Assembly (NCBI RefSeq): GCF_000718165.1
Contig: NZ_JOEY01000023.1
Location: forward strand, 93,637-157,636
Direction of reading: 5' to 3'
Source: Streptomyces fulvoviolaceus
GTDB taxonomy: Bacteria > Actinomycetota > Actinomycetes > Streptomycetales > Streptomycetaceae
Length of the DNA: 64,000 nt
How positions within the stretch are numbered: the stretch's first letter is position 1; each line of letters opens with the position of its first letter. Positions 9,219 through 17,106 of this stretch are shown here, piece by piece. Below the pieces are notes generated by a model that saw nothing but the letters and a program-made list of their open reading frames with translations, was not told where the DNA came from and did not search any database. Position numbers and translations under genes: made by a program.

Positions 9219-10175
9219 TCAGTCCTTCTCCCGGGTGAGGAAACGCTGGACGAGAGAGACGGCCAGCACCAGAACGAAGAAGACGAGGGAGATCGCGGAC
9301 GCGTATCCGGTCTGCTGCTGGCTGTATCCGGTCCGCACGGCCTGGTAGACGACCGTGCTGGTGGAGTCCAGGGGCCCGCCTTGCGTCATCACGCTGATCT
9401 GGGTGAACAGGGCGAACGCGTTGATGGTGATGGTGATGAGCACGAAGGTGCGGGTGGCACTGAGGCCGGGCCAGGTCACGTGCCAGAAGCGCGTCCAGCG
9501 GGTGGCCCCGTCGATGTCGGCTGCCTCGTACAGGTCCTGCGGGATGGTCTGCAGTCCGGCCAGCCAGATGATCATGTGGAAGCCGACGCCCTGCCAGACG
9601 GACATGACGATGATGGCAGGCATGGCCGTGGACGGGTTGTTCAGCCAGTCCGGTCCCTGCACGAGGCCGAGGGTGAGGTGGGAGATGAGCTCGTTGATCA
9701 GCCCGGTCTTCTGGTACAGGAGCGTCCACAGGATGGAGACCACGACCATCGAGGTGACGACCGGGAGGAAGTAGACGGTGCGGAAGAAGTTGACGCCTTT
9801 GACCTTGGCGTTGACGAGCAGGGCGAGCACCAGCGCCAGGCCGCCCTGCAGCGGGACGACGACAACCGCGAAGTAGAAGGTGTTCCGCAGCGACTTGTAG
9901 AACAGCGGGTCGTCCAGCAGGACGCGGAAGTTCTGCACTCCCGTGAACTGGGCCGGGGTCGGGGACACCAGGCGGGCGTTGGTGAACGCCAGCGCGAAGG
10001 CCAGCACCACGGGGATGACGATGAACATCACCAGCAGGAAGACGGCGGGGCTGACCATGCCGAGTGCGGCGAGGCTCTCCCTGCGCCGCGCGCGCCGCTG
10101 CGTTGCACGTCGGGTCGGGGGGACGTCGGCGGCAGCGCCGGGTCGGGTGGACATTGACGACATTGTTGTAGCCAT
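9219..10175 (-). CDS. Carbohydrate ABC transporter permease (MalF/CUT1 type)
   Basis: 318 residues from the ATG at 10175; internal ATGs at residues 5 and 8 are possible alternatives, and the upstream extension of the frame is a shadow of the binding-protein gene. Helices begin at about 35 (AALGMVSPAVFLLVMFIVIPVV). The EAA motif (LYEAADIDGATRWTRFWHVTWP) lies near 215-236. It pairs with the MalG-type subunit directly downstream to form the importer channel for a fructan-derived oligosaccharide (inferred from the GH32 neighbour). Confidence 0.92.
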   Translation of the reverse strand: MATTMSSMSTRPGAAADVPPTRRATQRRARRRESLAALGMVSPAVFLLVMFIVIPVVLAFALAFTNARLVSPTPAQFTGVQNFRVLLDDPLFYKSLRNTFYFAVVVVPLQGGLALVLALLVNAKVKGVNFFRTVYFLPVVTSMVVVSILWTLLYQKTGLINELISHLTLGLVQGPDWLNNPSTAMPAIIVMSVWQGVGFHMIIWLAGLQTIPQDLYEAADIDGATRWTRFWHVTWPGLSATRTFVLITITINAFALFTQISVMTQGGPLDSTSTVVYQAVRTGYSQQQTGYASAISLVFFVLVLAVSLVQRFLTREKD

Positions 10176-10201
10176 GGGACATCCAGGCAGGTAAGCATCC
10201 C

Positions 10202-10234
10202 GGCGGATGACGGAGAGGATGAACCGCATCCGCC
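10202..10234. promoter_or_regulatory. Intercistronic hairpin after the binding-protein gene
   Basis: GGCGGATG (10202-10209) and CATCCGCC (10227-10234) form an inverted repeat in the 83-bp spacer between binding protein and first permease. Such hairpins often stabilise the upstream binding-protein mRNA or partly terminate transcription, giving more binding protein than permease. Confidence 0.5.
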
Positions 10235-10258
10235 ATACGCCGGGACGGGCGGACGCGG

Positions 10259-11566
10259 TCAGCTGCCGGTGGAGTAGTTGTTCGTCGCCAGGTTGTTGTC
10301 GATCTGACTGACGGCCTGATCGAGGGCGCCCTTCACATCGGCGCCGGCCATGATGTCCATCGCTGTCTTGGAGAACACGGTGGAGATGTAGGGGTAGGCC
10401 GGGGTGACCGGGCGGACCACCGCGAACTTCTGCGCTTCCTTGAGGAAGATGTTGAACTGGCCGCCCGTTTCGTAGCCCTTCACCTGCTGCGCTGCCGCGT
10501 CGGTGGCGGCGATGGTGTTGGTGGCCTTGGCGAAGTCCACGAAGTACTTCGTCTGCCGGGAGAAGTTCAGGTAGGCCTGAGCGCCTTCCTTGTTGGCGCA
10601 GGTCGAGCTCATGCCCCACTGCCAGGAGGCTCCGCCGATCTTCGGTCCGTCTCCGAAGTCGACCGGCGGGAGGATCGCCAGGTCGCTGCCGAACTTGTCG
10701 GTGTTGGCCTGGGCGGACCAGCTGCCGTCCCACTGGATGGCGGTCTTGCCGTTGCGGAAGTCGTCGGCGGGACTCTTGCTGGACTTCTGCGGTGCGTAGC
10801 CCTTCGTGACCATCGAGCGGAACCACTTGCCCCACTCGACGGCGTTCTCGCCGTTCAGCGCACCCTTGGCGGTCTTGTAGGCCGAGCGGTCGATCAGGTC
10901 GCCGCCGAAGCTCTGCAGCAGCGGGGAGTAGGCATACGGCCACCACTCACCGGGGTCGCCCGTGCCGAGGTCCAGCGTGTTCTTGAACTTGCCGCTCGCC
11001 TTCAGCTTGGCGAGCGCGTCACTGAACTCGTCCTTGGTCCAGGGCTTGTCGAGGGTGGGGATGCGGATGTCGTACTTCTTCAGGACCGACTTGCGGGAGT
11101 ACATGGTCAGAGCCACGTCGTAGAACCCGAACCCGTAGGTCTTGCCCTTGTACGTGGCGACCGTACTGGGCAGCTGGTCCTTGACTGCAACCTGACCCTT
11201 GGACAGGTCCAGCGGCGCGAGGTACCCGCCCCAGGCCCAGTTCGGCACGTTGGGCCCATCGACGTCGAGGAGGCACGGCAGCTTCTTGGCGGAGGCCGCG
11301 GCCACCACGGAGTCGTTGTAGGAACCTTGTGGGAACGCCTGGATCTTGACCTTGTACTTGCTCTGACTGGCGTTGAAGTCCTTGACGACCTGCTTCACGA
11401 CGCCGTACTCGGCGGCGTTGCCGGCATTGTGCGTCCACAGGGTCAGCGTGTTGCCGTCGGCGCCCGACGAGCCGGTGCTCCCGCTGCCGCCGCACCCGGC
11501 CACGAGCGCTGCCGCGGCGAGGGCGGCTATGCTCGACACCGCGAGGCGCCTGGTTCTCGATTCCAC
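10259..11566 (-). CDS. Extracellular sugar-binding lipoprotein (CUT1, family 1)
   Basis: 435 residues, GTG start with GGAGGAA seven bases upstream. The signal peptide ends in the lipobox LVAGC with Cys25 as the lipidated residue, followed by a Gly/Ser linker. The mature part has the family 1 pattern: LTLWTHN near the N-terminus and a WDGSWSAQAN ligand-cleft segment, an element common in maltose and oligosaccharide binders. It should capture a fructo-oligosaccharide outside the membrane and pass it to the two permeases; substrate is inferred from GH32 and LacI neighbours. A hairpin follows the gene. Confidence 0.92.
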   Translation of the reverse strand: MESRTRRLAVSSIAALAAAALVAGCGGSGSTGSSGADGNTLTLWTHNAGNAAEYGVVKQVVKDFNASQSKYKVKIQAFPQGSYNDSVVAAASAKKLPCLLDVDGPNVPNWAWGGYLAPLDLSKGQVAVKDQLPSTVATYKGKTYGFGFYDVALTMYSRKSVLKKYDIRIPTLDKPWTKDEFSDALAKLKASGKFKNTLDLGTGDPGEWWPYAYSPLLQSFGGDLIDRSAYKTAKGALNGENAVEWGKWFRSMVTKGYAPQKSSKSPADDFRNGKTAIQWDGSWSAQANTDKFGSDLAILPPVDFGDGPKIGGASWQWGMSSTCANKEGAQAYLNFSRQTKYFVDFAKATNTIAATDAAAQQVKGYETGGQFNIFLKEAQKFAVVRPVTPAYPYISTVFSKTAMDIMAGADVKGALDQAVSQIDNNLATNNYSTGS

Positions 11567-11587
11567 TGGGTTCCTCCAAATTCACTG

Positions 11588-11611
11588 GGCACGGTCCTGA
11601 CAGGCCGTGCC
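11588..11611. promoter_or_regulatory. Hairpin in LacI-to-binding-protein spacer
   Basis: GGCACGG (11588-11594) pairs with CCGTGCC (11605-11611) around a 10-base loop in the 97-bp spacer. It could attenuate read-through from the regulator or mark the start of a separate transporter transcript. Position is the only evidence. Confidence 0.35.
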
Positions 11612-11663
11612 GGCGGCCGGTGGTGACGGCCGCCTGTATCGGTGGTGCTTCGCCGCTCCGAGG

Positions 11664-12698
11664 TCAGAGTCGGGGCGGCGAAGCGACCGATGCCCGTGCC
11701 ACCAGCGGGCAGGGCAGCATTTCCTGAGCAGCCGGACCAGTCCCCTGGCCCTTCGTGCCCGTGAGCGCGAGTAGCTGTGCGACAGCCCGCGCCCCCATCT
11801 CGTAGTGCGGCAGGGCGACGGTGGTCAGCCCGGGGAACATGCCGTCACAGATCAGTTCCTGGTTGTCGAACCCGATGACGGACAGGTCGGTGGGGATCGA
11901 CAGCCCCAGTTCGGCGGCGGCGTGGTAGACGCCCATCGCCATCCGGTCGGCGAAGCAGAACAACGCGGTGGGTCGTTCCGCCGCCTGGAGCAGCGTGAGT
12001 GCCGCTCGGTACGCGCCGGCGGCGGAGGCGGTCTCGGCCACCACCAGCCGGGGATCGAAGGCGACGCCGGCTTCCGCGAGGGCCTGTCGATATCCCTCCA
12101 GGCGTCCGTGGGTGGCCGGGATGTCGTCGACGTTGTTGAGGAAGCCGATCCGGCGGTGGCCGTGGCGGAGCAGTTCCCGCACCGCCGTCGCCCCGCCCTG
12201 AACCTCGTCCGGCACCACCGACGGCACGGACGGGTCGTCCGCACGTGCGTCGAGCAGCACCGTGGGGACCGAGCGCAGCTGCTCCGGCACCTCCACGACC
12301 CGGTGGTACATGGACGCGTACAGCACCCCGTCGACCTGGCGCTGAAGCAGCAGTTCGATCTCCCTGCGCTCCAGCTCCCGGTCTCCGCCGGTGTTCAGCA
12401 TGAGCAGCAGCAGGTCGTGCTTGGCAGCCTCCTCCTGCGCTCCGAGGATGATCCGGCCCGCGTGGGGGGTGGTGGCGATCTGGTCACTGACGAAGCCGAT
12501 GGTGCTCGACCGCTTCAGCCGCAGGCCACGGGCCAGCCCGTTGGGCGCGTACCCCAGTTGCCGGGCCGTCTCCAGAACACGCTGCCGGGTCTCGGTGTTG
12601 ATCCGCTTGCCCTCGACCTCGTTGAGGATGTGGGAAACGGTCGTGACCGAGACTCCGGCGGCTGCCGCCACGTCCTTTATCCCGATCCGCCTGCCCAT
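11664..12698 (-). CDS. LacI family transcriptional regulator of the oligofructan operon
   Basis: 344 residues. The N-terminal helix-turn-helix and hinge (IKDVAAAAGVSVTTVSHILN, residues 6-25) is followed by a periplasmic-binding-protein-like sensor domain (about 62-335) with the usual DGVLYASM and VIGFDNQE strands. It is first in the same-strand series that includes the CUT1 transporter and GH32 enzyme, so it most likely represses that operon until a fructan-derived sugar binds. An imperfect palindrome with a central CG, typical of LacI operators, lies directly upstream of its start codon and implies autoregulation. Confidence 0.9.
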   Translation of the reverse strand: MGRRIGIKDVAAAAGVSVTTVSHILNEVEGKRINTETRQRVLETARQLGYAPNGLARGLRLKRSSTIGFVSDQIATTPHAGRIILGAQEEAAKHDLLLLMLNTGGDRELERREIELLLQRQVDGVLYASMYHRVVEVPEQLRSVPTVLLDARADDPSVPSVVPDEVQGGATAVRELLRHGHRRIGFLNNVDDIPATHGRLEGYRQALAEAGVAFDPRLVVAETASAAGAYRAALTLLQAAERPTALFCFADRMAMGVYHAAAELGLSIPTDLSVIGFDNQELICDGMFPGLTTVALPHYEMGARAVAQLLALTGTKGQGTGPAAQEMLPCPLVARASVASPPRL

Positions 12699-12702
12699 GT
12701 GG

Positions 12703-12720
12703 TGCCCAATCGTTTTGGCA
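12703..12720. promoter_or_regulatory. Predicted LacI-family operator
   Basis: An 18-bp imperfect palindrome, TGCC-NAA-N-CG-N-TT-N-GGCA, with 14 of 18 positions symmetrical and the central CG expected for LacI-type sites. It lies just 4 bp upstream of the LacI start. It differs from the TGTCANCGNTGACA sites near 15.8 and 17.0 kb, so it probably serves the 11664 regulator, not the 20165 one. Confidence 0.65.
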
Positions 12721-12772
12721 AGTGAGTGCGGGATGAGACTGCGCCTCGGTGGGGGCCCATGTCAACGCCTCG

Positions 12773-13075
12773 TTACGAATTCGTCGCCAGCGGGTTCAGG
12801 AACGTCAGCACGGAGGCGTCCTCTTCGATCAGCGGGGTGAGGGCGGCGTTGAAAGGGCCGCCGTACGGGGCGTTCAGGTGCGCCTGGAACGCGTCCTCGT
12901 CCCGGTACACCTCGAAGATCCAGAAGGCGCGCGGGGCAGCTGCCTTGGTGTAGACGTCGAAGGCGATGTTGCCTTCTTCCTCGCGCACCTTCAGGGCGTA
13001 GTCGCCGATCAGGCGGGCGACCTCGCCCTCGGCTCCCTCGCGGGCGGTGAACTCGGCGAGCAGGGTTTTCTTCAC
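12773..13075 (-). CDS. Putative quinol monooxygenase (ABM domain)
   Basis: 100 residues if started at the GTG at 13075, which has AAGGAG 9 bases upstream and gives the family-like N-terminus KKTLLAEFTAREGAEG. The frame also opens at a GTG at 13108 that overlaps the levanase stop by 4 bp. The single ABM ferredoxin-like domain has the conserved FWIFEVYRDEDAFQAHL segment. Such small enzymes are cofactor-free monooxygenases or stress proteins. Its tight coupling to a secreted levanase is unusual and its role there is unknown. A 74-bp gap separates it from the LacI start. Confidence 0.85.
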   Translation of the reverse strand: MKKTLLAEFTAREGAEGEVARLIGDYALKVREEEGNIAFDVYTKAAAPRAFWIFEVYRDEDAFQAHLNAPYGGPFNAALTPLIEEDASVLTFLNPLATNS

Positions 13076-13104
13076 GGTCTCGTTCTCCTTGTCGGCTGCG
13101 GGCG

Positions 13105-15666
13105 TCACTTGTGGGCGGAGCCGAGGTGCCAGATCACGGCCTTGTCCAGCTTCACCGAGCCGTTCTCGGCGAAGACCTGCACTCCCTGGCTGCCGGGGTC
13201 GGGGAAGATCTGGTCGGTGATCGCAGCCTCGCCGCTGCCGCCGAAGACCTCGACGGACGACCAGTCGACGAGGATCCGCAGCTTCACCTTGCCGTTCTCG
13301 GCCTTCAGGGGTGCGGTCTGGATGCCGGGGAAGGTGCTGTTGAAGTCGACGGCGCCGGAGTGGGTGCGGTCGACGTACAGCTCCTGTGTCGTGGTGTCGT
13401 AGCCGATGACGGTCTCCTCGCCGCCTGCTCCCGTGCGCACCTTCAGGCCGAACCGGTCGGCGTCCTCGAGGGAGAACGTGGCCTGGATGTCGAGCGCCTT
13501 GCCCTTGGCCGCGGGGCCGATCAGGGTCTTGGACGCGTTCTTGACGGTGACGTCGGACGCGGACACCGCGTGCGGCTGCCGCAGGGACGCCACGCTGCTC
13601 ACCGGCTGGCTGATCAGCCGGATGCGGCCGTCGACCGTACGCAGGGCCATCTCCCGGGGGATGCTCTGCGCGCCGCGCCAGGGCGACGTGGGGATGGCAC
13701 CGCTGTAGTCCCAGTTGTTCATCCAGCCGATCATGTACCGCTTGCCGCCCGGCGCGTTCTCCCAGGAGACCGCCGCGTAGTAGTCCTTGCCGTAGTCGGC
13801 CCAGTCGGCGCGCTGCACGACGGACTTCGCGGCCGTGTCGGCGGCGGTGAATTGGTCGGCGAGGAGGTGGCCCCAGCCGGCGGTGTTCATGTCGACGATC
13901 TGGATCTGCGCCTGCTTGCCGGCGTAGGGGCGCATGTCGAAGGAGGCCCAGTCCAGGGTCTCGCTGTTGGAGCCGGTGGCACTGCGGACGACCTTGCCGT
14001 CGACGATCAGGTTGACGGACGTCTCCTGGGAGACGGGCTGGGCCTGGGTGTCGGAGAGCATGATGTGGTCGACGTTGAGGTGGCCCCAGCCGCCGCTGTT
14101 GTCGTCGACGATCTTGATCTGGGCCTTCTTGCCGGCGAGGTCCTTGACGTCCCAGGAGGCCCAGTTGAGTGCCTCGCCGTCCTGTCCTGTGGTGCTGCGG
14201 ACCACCTGGCCGTCGACGAGGAGTTCGACGGCGGTCGGGTTGTCGGAGCCGACGGGGTGGTTGCCGCCGCCGACCAGGAAGTTGACGTAGTCCTTGTCGA
14301 TGGTGAACTCGGGCGACGTCAGGGTGCCGGTGGTGGCGTCGCCGTTCAGGTAGCTGTTGACCAGGCCGCTGCCCAGGAAGCCCGAGACCTCCTGCTGGTT
14401 GGGGAGGGTGCCGGCGGCAGGTGCGGTGCCGAAGGCGTCCCCGGTGGTCGTCCAGTCGCCGTAGGTGCCGCCCTCGAAGTCGGCGAGGACCGTGCCCGCG
14501 GGCGGATCTCCCTGCTCCATGACGGTTCCGTCGACGTGCGGGTGCCGACCGCCGCCGACCTTGAAGTTCAGGTACTTGCTGTCGACGGTGAAGGAGGGCG
14601 AGGTCAGGGTGCCGGTGCCGGCGTCACCCGAGTGGAAGCTGTTGGCGAGGCCCTTGCCGTCGAAGCCGTCGACCGTGCCCTGACCCTCCACCGCGCCGGC
14701 TGCTGGAGCCTGGCCGAACGCGGTGCCCGTGGTCGTCCACGAGCCGAAGTCGGTGCCCTCGAAGTCCTGTACCACCGTGCCGGTGGGCGGGGTGTAGGTG
14801 CCCTTGTCGTCGGCGGTGAACTTCTTGCCGTCGAAGTCGCCGACGAAGTACTGGGCGGCCGAACCGCCCGCGATGCCGCCGGGGTTGATGTTGACGACCA
14901 GGACCCACTTGATCTTCTTCTTGTTCCCGTCGACCGCGAGGGGGAACAGGTCGGGGCACTCCCACACGCCGCCCGTCGCGCCGGACGGCCCGAACTCGCT
15001 CTGCAGCTTCCAGTCCTTGAGGTTCTTGGACGAGTAGAAGCGCACCTTGTGCTCGGCGGACATCGACACCGTCATCAGCCAGCTCTTCGTCGGCGCGTAC
15101 CACTGGACCTTGGGGTCGCGGAAGTCCTTGGAGCCGATGTCGATGACGGGGTTGCCCTGGTACTTCGTCCAGGTGCGGCCGCGGTCGGTGCTGTAGGCGA
15201 GCGACTGGGCCTGCACGCCCGTGTCCTTGTTGTAGCTGGTGTAGACCGCCACCATGGGCGGGTTCTTCTTCGTGCCGAACCCGGTGCTGTTCTCCCAGTC
15301 GACGACCGCGCTGCCGGAGAACACCATCTCCTTGTCGTCGTACGACAGAGCCAGCGGCAGCTGCTTCCAGTGCACGAGGTCCGTGCTCACCGCGTGGCCC
15401 CAGGACATGTCGCCCCAGGAGTTGCCGTTGGGGTTGTACTGGTAGAAGAGGTGGTACTCGCCCTTGTAGTACACGAGGCCGTTGGGGTCGTTCATCCAGT
15501 TCTTCTCCGGCGTGAAGTGGAACTGGGGCCGGTAGGTCTCGGAGAACGGCGGGGTGTCGGCGGCTGCGGCCTGGGGGGCGAGCGGGGCTGCGGACAGGGC
15601 GCAGACGGTCGCCACCGCCGCCATCATCCGTACGCGGGCATGCCGGGATACACGTCTTGGGCTCAT
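13105..15666 (-). CDS. Secreted GH32 levanase/fructanase with nested insert modules
   Basis: 853 residues; ATG at 15666 with AGGAG 5 bases upstream. A signal peptide with an Arg-rich start ends near residue 36 (PQAAAA). GH32 motifs: WMNDPNG (57-63, nucleophile Asp60), RDP (183-185) and WECP (235-238, acid/base Glu236). The propeller is split by a roughly 320-residue insert (295-614) and resumes at DYYAAVSWENAPGG, ending in the GH32 beta-sandwich (about 670-850). Function: extracellular release of fructose from levan, inulin or sucrose. Two operators lie 113-141 bp upstream. The ABM gene follows immediately, and the insert is described separately. Confidence 0.93.
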   Translation of the reverse strand: MSPRRVSRHARVRMMAAVATVCALSAAPLAPQAAAADTPPFSETYRPQFHFTPEKNWMNDPNGLVYYKGEYHLFYQYNPNGNSWGDMSWGHAVSTDLVHWKQLPLALSYDDKEMVFSGSAVVDWENSTGFGTKKNPPMVAVYTSYNKDTGVQAQSLAYSTDRGRTWTKYQGNPVIDIGSKDFRDPKVQWYAPTKSWLMTVSMSAEHKVRFYSSKNLKDWKLQSEFGPSGATGGVWECPDLFPLAVDGNKKKIKWVLVVNINPGGIAGGSAAQYFVGDFDGKKFTADDKGTYTPPTGTVVQDFEGTDFGSWTTTGTAFGQAPAAGAVEGQGTVDGFDGKGLANSFHSGDAGTGTLTSPSFTVDSKYLNFKVGGGRHPHVDGTVMEQGDPPAGTVLADFEGGTYGDWTTTGDAFGTAPAAGTLPNQQEVSGFLGSGLVNSYLNGDATTGTLTSPEFTIDKDYVNFLVGGGNHPVGSDNPTAVELLVDGQVVRSTTGQDGEALNWASWDVKDLAGKKAQIKIVDDNSGGWGHLNVDHIMLSDTQAQPVSQETSVNLIVDGKVVRSATGSNSETLDWASFDMRPYAGKQAQIQIVDMNTAGWGHLLADQFTAADTAAKSVVQRADWADYGKDYYAAVSWENAPGGKRYMIGWMNNWDYSGAIPTSPWRGAQSIPREMALRTVDGRIRLISQPVSSVASLRQPHAVSASDVTVKNASKTLIGPAAKGKALDIQATFSLEDADRFGLKVRTGAGGEETVIGYDTTTQELYVDRTHSGAVDFNSTFPGIQTAPLKAENGKVKLRILVDWSSVEVFGGSGEAAITDQIFPDPGSQGVQVFAENGSVKLDKAVIWHLGSAHK
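13825..14784 (-). repeat. Domain-within-domain insert in the levanase
   Basis: Residues 295-614 of the levanase hold two copies of one beta-sandwich-like module. The outer copy starts VVQDFEGTDFGSWTTTGTAFG (from 297) and reaches VGGGRHPHVDGTVMEQ. It is then interrupted by a full inner copy (about 389-546, DNA 14029-14502: VLADFEGGTYGDWTTTGDAFG to GGWGHLNVDHIMLSD), and resumes at SVNLIVDGKVVRSATG, closing with AGWGHLLADQF. Inner and outer halves align piece by piece, so the inner module sits in the loop before the NLIVDG strand of the outer one. Carbohydrate binding is a guess. Confidence 0.8.
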
Positions 15667-15778
15667 GGTGTCTCCTGTGCTGTGGCCGTCCACCGGGCGG
15701 AGCCTGTGGCTCTGGCGTGGACCGACCGAAAAGTGACGCCCTGGTCGGCGTCGTCGTCCACGCCGCCGAACCAGGAGT

Positions 15779-15807
15779 GTCATCGTTGACTTGTGTCATC
15801 GATGACA
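15779..15807. promoter_or_regulatory. Paired LacI-type operators upstream of the levanase
   Basis: GTCATCGTTGAC (15779-15790) and the perfect 14-bp palindrome TGTCATCGATGACA (15794-15807). Their centres are 16 bp apart. The same motif with the same spacing occurs at 17019-17047. Central CG symmetry is typical of LacI-family sites. Confidence 0.75.
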
Positions 15808-15888
15808 TCGAGTGGCCCGATGATGAGCGGAATCCGTCCGATGCGTCAACGGCTCAGGCGGAATTGCCCGGCGCGGCCCACCCGCCCG

Positions 15889-16851
15889 TCAGGCGCCACC
15901 GGCAGCCGCGAGCTGCTCCAACTGCTTCTGCCACGGCGGATTGGGACCGGCGACCGAGCAGGTCAGGGCCGCGACCCGAGTGCCGAACCGGCAGGCTTCC
16001 GCGACATCGTCGAGACCGAGACGACCCAGTCGGCCACCGAGGAGTCCGCGGTCGCCGAGGTGGTGCAGCAGGCCGGCGGTGAACGAGTCACCCGCGCCGA
16101 CCGTGTCCACGACCCGCGTGGCCACCGCGGGCACCCGCAGCCGTTCGCCGTCGAGCGAGGCCAGGGCGCCGTCGGCGCCGAGCGTGATCACGACGAGCCG
16201 TACCCCCGCCGCATGCCAGATGTCGCACGCCTGCTCGGGCGGAGTGCCCGGCAGGAGCAGTTTCAGGTCATCCTCGCTCAGCCGCAGGATGTCGGCGAGA
16301 GCGCACCAGTGCGCCAGCCGGGCACGGTAGACCTCGGGGCGCACCAGCAGCGGCCGGACGTTGGGATCGATGCTGATGGTGGCCCGCGGAGCCGCCGACG
16401 CCAGGAACTCCTCCACCACCGCCCCGCCGGGCTCCCGAACCAGCGCCAGCGACCCGGTGTGCACACAGGCCGTCTCGGACAGATCCACCCTTGCCAGTTC
16501 GCCTGGAGTCCACTGCCAGTCGGCCGTGTTCTGCGCATGGAACGAGAACGCGGCCTGCCCCGCGGCGTCCAGCTCCGCCACGGCCAGCGTGCTGGGTTCG
16601 GCGGCGGCGACGGCGTACGACAAGTCCACGCCGGACGCCTCCAGATGGGCGCGGAACAGACGGCCGAACACGTCGCCGGACAAGCGGGCGAGGAAACGGG
16701 CCGACGTGTCCAGCCGGGCCAGCGCCACCGCCGTATTCGCAGGTCCGCCGCCAGGCAGCACCCGCAGCGCGAGTTCGTTCGAGGCGTTGGCCGGTTCGGT
16801 GAAGGCGTCCGCGACGCACTCTCCCAGAACGGTGATCTGACGCGGGCTCAT
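15889..16851 (-). CDS. PfkB-family sugar kinase, probable fructokinase
   Basis: 320 residues; ATG at 16851 chosen over upstream in-frame codons because family homology begins at QITVLGECVADAF. The PfkB signatures are present: GGGPANTA (34-41) in the sugar-binding region and DTVGAGDSFTAG (249-260) with catalytic base Asp255 and the anion hole. Reaction: ATP-dependent phosphorylation of fructose to fructose 6-phosphate in the cytosol. It is divergent from the fructose-type ABC importer and shares a 255-bp region holding two operators with it, so kinase and importer are probably co-induced. Confidence 0.88.
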   Translation of the reverse strand: MSPRQITVLGECVADAFTEPANASNELALRVLPGGGPANTAVALARLDTSARFLARLSGDVFGRLFRAHLEASGVDLSYAVAAAEPSTLAVAELDAAGQAAFSFHAQNTADWQWTPGELARVDLSETACVHTGSLALVREPGGAVVEEFLASAAPRATISIDPNVRPLLVRPEVYRARLAHWCALADILRLSEDDLKLLLPGTPPEQACDIWHAAGVRLVVITLGADGALASLDGERLRVPAVATRVVDTVGAGDSFTAGLLHHLGDRGLLGGRLGRLGLDDVAEACRFGTRVAALTCSVAGPNPPWQKQLEQLAAAGGA

Positions 16852-17018
16852 GGGCTGCTCTCTCTCGGAATGGCCCGGAAAGACCGGGCAATTGGGCGGC
16901 GCGGCGACACAGCCACTGACCGGCCATGCGGAGCCGACGGCCACGGACGTTGCCGATTTGTGACGAGCAGAGGGCATTGACGTTGCCGGATCCGGAGTCC
17001 ATCATCCTGGCCAGGCAG

Positions 17019-17047
17019 TGTCAACGATGACATAAGTCAACGATGAC
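17019..17047. promoter_or_regulatory. Paired LacI-type operators between fructokinase and fructose importer
   Basis: TGTCAACGATGACA (17019-17032) and GTCAACGATGAC (17036-17047), centres 16 bp apart, the same motif and spacing as at 15779-15807. They lie in the shared divergent promoter region and could control both directions. Likely ligand-responsive repressor: the LacI protein encoded at 20165. Confidence 0.75.
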
Positions 17048-17106
17048 ACCCGGGCGCATGCTCTGATCCCAACCCCGTGCCGCCCGCTATCCCACAGGAG
17101 TCGATG

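Noticed and set aside
13111..15789. An 892-codon frame antisense to the levanase
   Set aside because: Same length as the true frame by codon mirroring; Gly/Val/Asp-rich with no motif, whereas the minus strand has complete GH32 signatures.
15777..15810. Rho-independent terminator or attenuator at the palindromes upstream of the levanase
   Set aside because: The dyads are short, have central CG and recur with the same spacing at another promoter, which fits operators better than hairpins.
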